From contig CAKUGU010000039.1 of NCBI GenBank assembly GCA_934654815.1, positions 1 to 21,972 of the forward strand: a stretch of 21,972 nt of DNA. The letters run 5' to 3'. The DNA comes from an uncultured Ellagibacter sp. Lineage in GTDB: Bacteria > Actinomycetota > Coriobacteriia > Coriobacteriales > Eggerthellaceae. Below the pieces are notes generated by a model. The model made no database searches. It was not told the origin of the DNA and was given only the letters and a program-made list of their open reading frames with translations. Positions 16,405 through 21,972 of the stretch are shown one piece after another. The position numbers and the translations under genes were made by a program. Each line of letters opens with the position of its first letter. The first letter of the stretch is position 1.

Positions 16405-18036
16405 CTACGAGGTGTACTTCTCCATGTAGTCGAGGATTTCCTGGCGCGAATGCAGGCCCGTCTTCGCGTAGATGCGCTTGATGTGCGCATGCGCGGTGCC
16501 GGGGCTGATGTAGAGCTCCTCGGCCACGCGCTTCTGGGTCCACCCGAGGGCGTACAGGGCGAGCACCTCGATCTCGCGTTCGGAAAGGAGGAACTGCTTG
16601 CCGACCTCCTCCGCGTTGTGGCGCATGGTTGCCTGGCGGATCTCGGCGAGGCTCTCGTGCTCGTCGAGGCCCATGAGCTTGGTCACGGTGCTTTTGCGCG
16701 ATTCCTCGGCTTGGCGTTGCTGCTCTTCAGGTGTTTCGGCCTCGAACTTGCGCACCTTGAGGAATTGCGTGAAGGTGACCTGGGTCGACAGCACGATCAT
16801 GGCGAACACGAACGACAGCATGAGCAGGTCGTTCTCCGAGATGGCGGGAATGCTCAAAAGCGCGATGCGCGCGATGGCGCGGCACCCCAGCCACACGATC
16901 CAGCCGCCGAGCGCGTAGTAGTAAGGGCATCTCCAGCCGTAGGTCATGAAGGCGATGATGATGTACCAGGTCAGCGCCACGAGAATCGCGTTCAAGGTGC
17001 CGGACAAAACGGCGCCGATGTCGAGCATGTCGGGAAACGCCGAGTACAGGATGAGCGCGAAGACGGCGAGCGCCTCCATGACGAGGAACACTCCGACCGT
17101 CATGACGCGCTGGTGTTGCTTGATGACCAGGTAGATGATGGCGATGGCTAGCGCGATCGTGAGCACGCTTTGCGCGATGTGGGTTATCGGGGTGAACAGG
17201 ATCGGCGCGCCGTCGGGATACCCGCGCAGAAAGCCGTCTGCCACGGCGAGCACGCCGATGCTTGCGGCGATGGTGGTGAGGAACATCTTGCTCGACATGA
17301 CGGTTTTCGTGAATCCGAAGAAGTCGGAATCGGACGAAAGCTCCGAGATATCCTTCGCAAGGGGGCGTTTCTGGGACAGGGACATGCAAGGGAACTGCCC
17401 CAAAACAAGGACTGCGGCGATGAAATTCGACACTTCCCGGGGGATGAGAGCTGTGAAGTAGATGATCACTTCGCTTATGGCAAGGGCCCCGAACGTGTAG
17501 ATCACGGCATTCAGACTCGAAGAACCCCGTGCCTTCCGAAGCCAATAGGTAAGCGACGCAAGGCCGCTGATCGTGCAGAGCGCGCTTAAGAGGAAGTGCA
17601 GCGAGAAGCCGCTGTCGGGCAGGAAAACGTGCAGGGCGCACATCCCGAACAGCGTCGCGGCCTCCACGAGAAACGACGTGACGGCTATCTTCCAGACCGC
17701 CTTCTTGTTGAGGTGGCAGTTGGTCGCGGCGATGAGCAGCATGAGCACCGCGAACACCCCGATCGCGACAAGCGTCGCGCCATCCGAGAAAAACCCCTCG
17801 TCAGTGTGGCGATAGCTGCCGTAGCTGCCGACGATGATGCCCGCTCGCCCGAACGCGAGCCCGAGGATGGAAGGCAGGAGAACCCGGTGTTTCTTCAGCG
17901 CGTCGAGGAAGGAAGGAACGGCTTCTCCCGATGCCGTCGCTGGGCGAGCCACCCCGAAGAGCGGTTCGAACCCGACTTCGCTTTTGCTTGCGGTGCTTTC
18001 GGTCTCATCGTTCGCGGCGCTTGCTTTCGCTCCCAT
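16405..18036 (-). CDS. LuxR-type transcriptional regulator with 12-helix membrane domain
   Basis: This 543-residue protein has about twelve hydrophobic helices (roughly 50-445) and ends in a LuxR/GerE helix-turn-helix (about 475-540). The HTH shows LSEREIEVLALYALGWTQKR, then VAEELYISPGTAHAHIKRIY, and the tail HSRQEILDYMEKY. This architecture, membrane sensor fused to DNA-binding tail, is greatly expanded in Eggerthellaceae, where such regulators often control a neighbouring enzyme operon. The signal is unknown. AGGGGAGGGA directly upstream supports the start. It is divergent from the IscU-like gene, and the spacer between them carries a palindrome that may be its operator. Control of the IscU-like/acidic-protein pair is therefore plausible, but not shown by sequence alone. 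Confidence 0.93.
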   Translation of the reverse strand: MGAKASAANDETESTASKSEVGFEPLFGVARPATASGEAVPSFLDALKKHRVLLPSILGLAFGRAGIIVGSYGSYRHTDEGFFSDGATLVAIGVFAVLMLLIAATNCHLNKKAVWKIAVTSFLVEAATLFGMCALHVFLPDSGFSLHFLLSALCTISGLASLTYWLRKARGSSSLNAVIYTFGALAISEVIIYFTALIPREVSNFIAAVLVLGQFPCMSLSQKRPLAKDISELSSDSDFFGFTKTVMSSKMFLTTIAASIGVLAVADGFLRGYPDGAPILFTPITHIAQSVLTIALAIAIIYLVIKQHQRVMTVGVFLVMEALAVFALILYSAFPDMLDIGAVLSGTLNAILVALTWYIIIAFMTYGWRCPYYYALGGWIVWLGCRAIARIALLSIPAISENDLLMLSFVFAMIVLSTQVTFTQFLKVRKFEAETPEEQQRQAEESRKSTVTKLMGLDEHESLAEIRQATMRHNAEEVGKQFLLSEREIEVLALYALGWTQKRVAEELYISPGTAHAHIKRIYAKTGLHSRQEILDYMEKYTS

Positions 18037-18094
18037 GTCGTCCCTCCCCTCGAGTTTCGGCGTTGCTGGAACATGCGTGTATGGAATCGCCTGA

Positions 18095-18115
18095 TTAGGG
18101 CGTGATTATCCCTAA
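18095..18115. promoter_or_regulatory. Operator-like inverted repeat TTAGGG-N9-CCCTAA
   Basis: TTAGGG (18095-18100) and CCCTAA (18110-18115) form a perfect 6-bp inverted repeat with a nine-base gap. It lies in the spacer between the divergent LuxR-type and IscU-like genes. The spacing suits a dimeric helix-turn-helix protein. Confidence 0.45.
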
Positions 18116-18216
18116 AGAGGGTACTAATTCGCCTTAAAAAGCGGCATTATCTTAACACGAAGCGTAGGTGAAGGCGTTTGCTCAAAATGGCTTTACCGAA
18201 TATTGAAAAAATCGAT

Positions 18217-18224
18217 AAAGGGGG
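18217..18224 (+). promoter_or_regulatory. Ribosome binding site AAAGGGGG deciding the start at 18230
   Basis: AAAGGGGG ends five bases before the ATG at 18230. An upstream in-frame TTG at 18203 has no such site, so the ATG is preferred. Confidence 0.7.
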
Positions 18225-18229
18225 ACGCT

Positions 18230-18853
18230 ATGGGGGAAGGACGGGATATCTACCACGAGCCGGCCGACCGCGCGCTCATTCGCACGGCCGACGTGTACCA
18301 GACCAATCTCGACGAAGGCGTTGCCGGGTATTCCGATACGTTGCTCTCGATCGTGGCCAACTTCACGAACAGCGGCAAACCCGAGGGGTACAATGCCGAG
18401 GGCATGGTCGGCAAATCGAAGCGCGGTGAGGTCGCGCTTCGGCTGTTCGCCGTGGTCGGCGAGCCGGAAGACGGCGGGGAGCCGCGTTTTTTGCGCGCCG
18501 GCTTCAAGACGCGCGGATGCTTGGCCATGACGGCGTGTGCGAGCGTGATCTGCACGATGATCGAGGGCAAGACGTTCTCGGAAGCACTCGCCATCACGTC
18601 TGACGACGTGCGCGCCGCGGTCGACGGCGTGCCCTACGACAAGGTGCACACGACCGTTTTCGCCGTCGAGGGCGTCCGTTGCCTCGTGGGCGATTGGATG
18701 TACCGCTCGGGCGCGAAGCTGGCGGAACTGAACGAAAAGCTGCCGTGCGACCAAAGCTCGGTGGAGTGCATCCTGTGCGAGCATTGTTCGCTGCGCGACA
18801 CGCGCTTCGACATGCTGGTCGACGAGGCGCGCGCGAAGGAGGCGGTTTCCTAA
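18230..18853 (+). CDS. IscU/NifU-N-like protein with altered cysteine set
   Basis: This 207-residue protein resembles the Fe-S scaffold IscU: EGMVGKSKRGEV (58-68), FKTRGCLAMTACAS (92-105), IEGKTFSEALAI and KVHTTVFAVEGVR (138-150). IscU normally has three ligand cysteines and an Asp. Here the first (in GAPACGD) is replaced, leaving GKSKRGE with Arg65 and Glu67. The second is kept as Cys97. The third (in KIHCS) is Thr141. A CxxCxxC run (Cys180, 183, 186) near the C-terminus, plus Cys103, 108, 151 and 173, could bind a metal or cluster differently. It may be a scaffold variant or a carrier. Its stop overlaps the next start (TAATG), so the two are translationally coupled. The family call rests on motifs, not on a search. 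Confidence 0.65.
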   Translation: MGEGRDIYHEPADRALIRTADVYQTNLDEGVAGYSDTLLSIVANFTNSGKPEGYNAEGMVGKSKRGEVALRLFAVVGEPEDGGEPRFLRAGFKTRGCLAMTACASVICTMIEGKTFSEALAITSDDVRAAVDGVPYDKVHTTVFAVEGVRCLVGDWMYRSGAKLAELNEKLPCDQSSVECILCEHCSLRDTRFDMLVDEARAKEAVS

Positions 18854-20154
18854 TGGCTGGGGAAAACGAGACGGCTTCGGCAAAGGCCGCTGCGCCTGAG
18901 GCTGCGGCGGACGCGGCGCCGGGAATTGCTCCCGAGAATGCGTCGGGTGATGGGGGGCAGGCGTCGGCGGGGGTTGTTTCGCCTGATGTCGAAACATCTT
19001 CCGAGGCGTCGGCGCCGATCGTCGAGAGCGCCGAGGAACAGGCGGCGCCTGAGGCTGCCGGTGAGCCGGCCGAGAGCGCCGAGGCGCACGAGCCGACTGC
19101 CGAAGAGCGCGAGCTTGCAGAAAACAACGCGCTCGCCGACGTGTTCGACGACGTGCGCAAGCAGTCGGCCGACAGTTCGCTTGTGACGCCCGATAGGTGG
19201 GTTGATCAGGGATTCGTTCCTGATCATATGACGGCCGACGAGTTCGAGATGCTCGTGTACGAGTACCTCGAGGACTACCGTCGCGACCATAAAGACGAAA
19301 TCGCGGAGGAGAAGCGCGAGCGCGCCGCGAAGCGCAATTCCGTGCGCTCGGCGACTCATGCGGTGGGCGTGCCGCCGAAGATTCCCAACAGACGCCTTGC
19401 CCAGAAGGAAGCCGACGAGGAAGCTGCGCGCGAGGAGGCTGCCGCAGAGTCGGAAGACGGTCGGGCGAGCTCCGGCGCTCCGGCTGCGGGCGGTGCGGCG
19501 AAGGCCGAGCCCGCAAGTGCGCTTGCTGCGGATACCGCCTCGGTTTCCGCGAGCGTCGAACCGGGGTCTTCAACCAGGGACGCCGGGCAGGCGGGCACGT
19601 CACGCGTTGCCGATACGCCGGTTGCGCCTGCGGACGCGGGCGCCGACTCCGACTCCGACGATCCGTTTGCGGGGCTTAAGATCCCCGAGGGCTATAAGCT
19701 CGTCGAGTTGGAAGGCGAGTACGTGCTCGTTCCCGACGAGGATGCCAAGCCCGTCCGTAAGGAAATCCACTGCGAGCACATCGTGACGCTGGTCGGGCAG
19801 CACAGCTACTACCTGTACGATTCCGACCTCATGACGCAGAGCTATGCGCATTGGGCCTTTCTGGCGGCGGAGGACAACCCGCTCGCGACGTTCGTTGACT
19901 GCGTGCGCGAGGAAGGGCGCGTGTACCCACGTCCGCTCTCCGCGTCCGACCTGGCCAACGAGCCGTTCCGCATGAGCGCGAGCAAGGTCGAACAGACGTG
20001 GGGCGAGCTCATCGAATCGGGCGACTATCCCGACATCGAGCGCTGCGAGGCGTCGAACGGCGACGTGTACTTCTTCTCGACGCTGTACATGACGCGCGTG
20101 CTGGCGGAGTCGCTCGCCGAATACGAGTCGGTCGAACGCAAGGCGAACGTATAG
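18853..20154 (+). CDS. Acidic, alanine-rich protein of unknown function
   Basis: I do not recognise this 433-residue protein. Residues 1-90 and about 180-285 are low-complexity, rich in Ala, Glu, Gly and Ser, and probably disordered. Between them is a likely folded, charged block (LADVFDDVRKQSADSS through TADEFEMLVYEYLEDYRRD). The C-terminal part (about 290-433) looks globular: IPEGYKLVELEGEYVLVPDE, HCEHIVTLVGQHSYYLYDSD, then DVYFFSTLYMTRVLAESLAE. There is no signal peptide or membrane helix. The ATG overlaps the stop of the IscU-like gene (TAATG), so the two proteins are likely made together and may interact. The start is placed here because of this coupling; the frame is open further upstream inside the previous gene. 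Confidence 0.8.
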   Translation: MAGENETASAKAAAPEAAADAAPGIAPENASGDGGQASAGVVSPDVETSSEASAPIVESAEEQAAPEAAGEPAESAEAHEPTAEERELAENNALADVFDDVRKQSADSSLVTPDRWVDQGFVPDHMTADEFEMLVYEYLEDYRRDHKDEIAEEKRERAAKRNSVRSATHAVGVPPKIPNRRLAQKEADEEAAREEAAAESEDGRASSGAPAAGGAAKAEPASALAADTASVSASVEPGSSTRDAGQAGTSRVADTPVAPADAGADSDSDDPFAGLKIPEGYKLVELEGEYVLVPDEDAKPVRKEIHCEHIVTLVGQHSYYLYDSDLMTQSYAHWAFLAAEDNPLATFVDCVREEGRVYPRPLSASDLANEPFRMSASKVEQTWGELIESGDYPDIERCEASNGDVYFFSTLYMTRVLAESLAEYESVERKANV

Positions 20155-20162
20155 CGCGGAGT

Positions 20163-20200
20163 AATGGTGGAGGGCGTTTGATGCGCCCTCCACCATTTTC
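20163..20200 (+). terminator. Rho-independent terminator after the acidic protein gene
   Basis: A 14-bp perfect stem (AATGGTGGAGGGCG at 20163-20176 with 20184-20197) and a seven-base loop, followed by TTTTC overlapping the stem end. It begins nine bases after the stop. Confidence 0.9.
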
Positions 20201-20421
20201 GCTCTATGTGGCGTTGGCGCATTTTCTTGTTGCTTTTCGGATTGGATGCAGCTTTGCTGCGGGTCCCGGTCGGCAACGCGAGCCGAAAAGCAGGTTATCA
20301 GAACAAAATAGAGGGTCGGTCGGCCGAAGAGGGTTCTCGAGTGCTTTCGGGAGACGCTCGTCCAGAAGCTGAAACGCGGGCATGCGGCAAACATGCCGGT
20401 GGGCGTATGCGCAATCGAGCG

Positions 20422-20886
20422 CTACTTGAAGATCACCCACTTGCACAGGCAGAATCCCCAGATGCCCTGCATGGCCATGGTTATGAACTTGCCGATCGTT
20501 TGCGGCAGGCCGAAGGCTGCCGATGTCGCTCCGATGAACCAGGTTCCGAACAGGAAGTTCCATACATAGAGCGCGACGAACAACGCGACGCTGCGCCAGA
20601 AATTGGTCGATGCCTTAAAGGTGACGTTGCGATTCATGAGGAAGTTGAACGTGCCCGAGCACGCCACTGCGATGCCATTCGCCACGCCCGTCGCGATTCC
20701 AACCGCTTGCATGACGGCGAACACGCCGAACTCGATGAACGTCTGGGCGATGGAAACGCCATAGTACGTCATGGCCTGGCGAAGAAATCCGCCCGCCTTC
20801 GATGGCTTCTCAGCTGCTGCCTGCTCCTGCACGATGCTCACTCCGCTAAGTCCGCTACGTCTTTGCCGGGTATCCATTGTAGGCAT
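20422..20886 (-). CDS. GtrA-family membrane protein
   Basis: This 154-residue protein has four hydrophobic helices after a polar N-terminus. The GtrA pattern is clear: YYGVSIAQTFIEFGVFAVMQ, GVANGIAVACSGTFNFLMNR with the conserved N-F-x-x-N-R and VTFKAS, and a final helix ending LCKWVIFK. GtrA proteins are thought to help flip or modify lipid-linked sugars for cell-wall or surface polysaccharides. It stands alone here. The start is uncertain: the ATG at 20886 lacks a close ribosome site, and a downstream GTG in the polar N-terminus (VQEQ) has GGAG in front of it. Confidence 0.88.
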   Translation of the reverse strand: MPTMDTRQRRSGLSGVSIVQEQAAAEKPSKAGGFLRQAMTYYGVSIAQTFIEFGVFAVMQAVGIATGVANGIAVACSGTFNFLMNRNVTFKASTNFWRSVALFVALYVWNFLFGTWFIGATSAAFGLPQTIGKFITMAMQGIWGFCLCKWVIFK

Positions 20887-20971
20887 GCGGCCGGAACTGC
20901 CTCTCTCGCCGCCGTCAATGCCATGAAATCTTCTTCTCGCTTAGGTTCGAAAGGCGCTTGAGACGCAGCGA

Positions 20972-21120
20972 AATAAAAAAGTTGTCATTTGCGCAGGTTT
21001 CGTCTGCGGGTCTTGCCGTACGGTCCTTGTGTTTCGGTAAAAGCCCAGGTCGCGAATTGTCGGGTCGGGAGGCGTCACCGCCCGGCATAGAAAACCTGCG
21101 CAAATGACAACTTTTTTATT
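20972..21120. mobile_element. 149-bp element with perfect 29-bp terminal inverted repeats (MITE-like)
   Basis: Bases 20972-21000 and 21092-21120 are perfect 29-bp inverted repeats (outer ends AATAAAAAAGTTGTC and GACAACTTTTTTATT) enclosing 91 bp with no gene. The size, perfect ends and lack of coding capacity fit a miniature inverted-repeat element or another dispersed repeat. No unambiguous target duplication is visible, though a TA lies near each end within the arms. It could instead be a long-range RNA hairpin. Confidence 0.6.
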
Positions 21121-21141
21121 AGGAGGGCCAGGCGAGGTTTC

Positions 21142-21204
21142 AAAAAAAATCAAAAGCCCCTGGGAACCTTTTGCGCGTTTGCGGTTGGGCCCCAGGGGCT
21201 TTTG
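21142..21204 (-). terminator. Rho-independent terminator of the aldehyde oxidoreductase operon
   Basis: CAAAAGCCCCTGGG (21151-21164) pairs with its complement at 21191-21204, with a 26-base loop that can form an inner AACC/GGTT pair. On the minus strand the stem is followed by an unbroken run of eight T (the A-run at 21142-21149). Direction and tail fit termination of the minus-strand gene. Confidence 0.92.
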
Positions 21205-21284
21205 TGAAGGGAGGGCGGGGAATTCGTGGTTCAAGCTCTTCACGGCTTTCAGCTCACATTCCCCATTGCGTTCGAAGCCATGCA

Positions 21285-21313
21285 GGTGGGCGGTTCCCGC
21301 GAAACCGCCCACC
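21285..21313 (-). terminator. Hairpin just after the aldehyde oxidoreductase stop
   Basis: GGTGGGCGGTT (21285-21295) pairs perfectly with AACCGCCCACC (21303-21313) around seven bases, 17 bases past the stop. It has no T-tract, so it may protect the mRNA end ahead of the main terminator. Confidence 0.55.
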
Positions 21314-21330
21314 ATATGTTGCACGTCGTG

Positions 21331-21972
21331 TTACGGCAGCAGGTTCAGGCTCTTCAGGTCGTCCTCAACGTCGCTCATGCCGTAGTACTCGAGGCAGTCG
21401 GCCGTCGGGCAGCCGAGCTGGCTATCCCAGCCGAACTTCTCGTACAGCATCGTGAGGCCCTTCTGGAAGTCTTCCTTCTCCATCTTGTCGGTGCCTTGGG
21501 TGAAGGGCTGCTTGTCCGGGTCCTTCGTGAACGGCCACTCGGTGATGGTGTCGTGGACCTTGCGGAAGTCGTTGCAGCCCATCTTGCCGTCGGTGCCGAC
21601 CATGCCGCGGGCGGTGTTGGCGCGCTGCAGCGTCATGATCTTCGCGCCGGCCTTGTACAAATCGTCGGTGGTGACGTCCTCGCCGGTCACGGCTTTGAAG
21701 AACTTGGCCTCGAGGTCGAGGTCGCCGCGGTAGTTGCGGTCCTTCGACGGGCTCTGGGCCATCGGCCACACCCAGTTGCACAGGGTGAGGGAGTCATGCA
21801 GGACGTCGGTGACGATGGACCACCAGCAGAAGTTCGCCTTGTGCTCGTTCATCGGCGTGTAGTTCTTCTCGGCATCGAGAGCGTCCTCGCCGCCCCACAG
21901 CTCGGCAGCGATCTGCTGCTTGAGCTCGTGCGGAAGGCCGCACTGCAGCATGTTCTGATGCGAGTGGATCAT
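21331..21972 (-). CDS. Aldehyde:ferredoxin oxidoreductase family, C-terminal part (5' end outside window)
   Basis: The last 213 or so residues of a tungsten/molybdenum-pterin enzyme of the AOR family are present; these oxidise aldehydes or related substrates with ferredoxin or another Fe-S partner. The segment DSLTLCNWVWPM holds the DxxxxC motif that supplies the last cysteine of the 4Fe-4S cluster. AGAKIMTLQRANTARGM matches the family's conserved R/N-rich helix near the pterin. The C-terminus LYEKFGWDSQLGCPTADCLE is also typical. The frame runs off the window edge, so the Met at 21972 is not necessarily the start. The exact substrate cannot be told. Two hairpins follow the stop. Confidence 0.9.
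   Translation of the reverse strand: MIHSHQNMLQCGLPHELKQQIAAELWGGEDALDAEKNYTPMNEHKANFCWWSIVTDVLHDSLTLCNWVWPMAQSPSKDRNYRGDLDLEAKFFKAVTGEDVTTDDLYKAGAKIMTLQRANTARGMVGTDGKMGCNDFRKVHDTITEWPFTKDPDKQPFTQGTDKMEKEDFQKGLTMLYEKFGWDSQLGCPTADCLEYYGMSDVEDDLKSLNLLP

Larger units (their letters stand above)
20887..21330. other. Gene-free 444-bp spacer with inverted-repeat element and terminators
   Basis: No convincing gene is present. The stretch contains a 149-bp element with perfect inverted ends, a Rho-independent terminator and a second hairpin, each annotated separately. An open frame crosses all of these on the minus strand but has no coding character. Confidence 0.7.

Noticed and set aside
18182..19603. 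Open frame of 473 codons on the minus strand opposite the IscU-like and acidic genes
   Set aside because: Arg/Pro/Ala/His-rich composition, no start context, and the plus-strand genes have ribosome sites, coupling and a terminator.
20941..21324. 127-codon open frame on the minus strand across the inverted-repeat element and terminators
   Set aside because: It runs through a Rho-independent terminator and both arms of the 149-bp repeat, so it is unlikely to be a real gene.

Overview
The window is about 22 kb of high-GC DNA with compact operons. It looks like an anaerobic gut actinobacterium of the Coriobacteriia, probably Eggerthellaceae. The basis is gene content: a LuxR-type regulator with a 12-helix membrane domain, a tungsten-type aldehyde:ferredoxin oxidoreductase, an Nramp-like transporter, and the general composition. 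The taxonomic call is inference; no rRNA or other marker gene is present.

Layout. 1-1605 (+): the C-terminus of an amino-acid ABC transporter ATPase, then a LarA-like (DUF2088) protein. 1606-2034: a GC-rich gene-free stretch with two imperfect tandem repeats. 2035-2946 (+): a RarD-type EamA transporter, closed by a terminator shared with the converging gene. 3026-12177 (-): the main metabolic block. Read in transcription order it is pxpB, pxpC, accB (BCCP), accC (biotin carboxylase), a DUF1445/YcsI hydro-lyase, an SLH-anchored subtilisin, pxpA, and an Nramp-like transporter. 12346-13059 (+): a divergent TSUP permease. 13222-14451 (+): an AAA/DUF4143 ATPase of lower GC, whose promoter is covered by two near-identical 22-bp palindromes. 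14550-16199 (+): a universal stress protein and a PLP aminotransferase. 16405-18036 (-): the 12-TM LuxR regulator. 18230-20154 (+): a two-gene unit of an altered IscU-like protein and an acidic protein of unknown function, with overlapping stop and start. 20422-20886 (-): a GtrA protein. 20887-21330: a gene-free stretch holding a 149-bp element with perfect 29-bp inverted ends and a strong terminator. 21331-21972 (-): the C-terminus of an aldehyde:ferredoxin oxidoreductase.

How the genes may work together. The minus-strand block combines an ATP-dependent 5-oxoprolinase (PxpABC) with a DUF1445 protein, a family that includes D-glutamate cyclase, which makes 5-oxoproline. It also has a biotin carboxylase/BCCP pair, an Nramp-like transporter lacking the usual metal ligands, and a surface protease. 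Bacillus subtilis carries a related set (ycsF-ycsG-ycsI-kipI-kipA) without the biotin proteins or the protease. A plausible reading, which is inference, is a peptide/5-oxoproline/D-glutamate utilisation module in which protein is cut outside the cell and the cyclic product is opened inside. What the biotin subunits do there is the most open question in the window.
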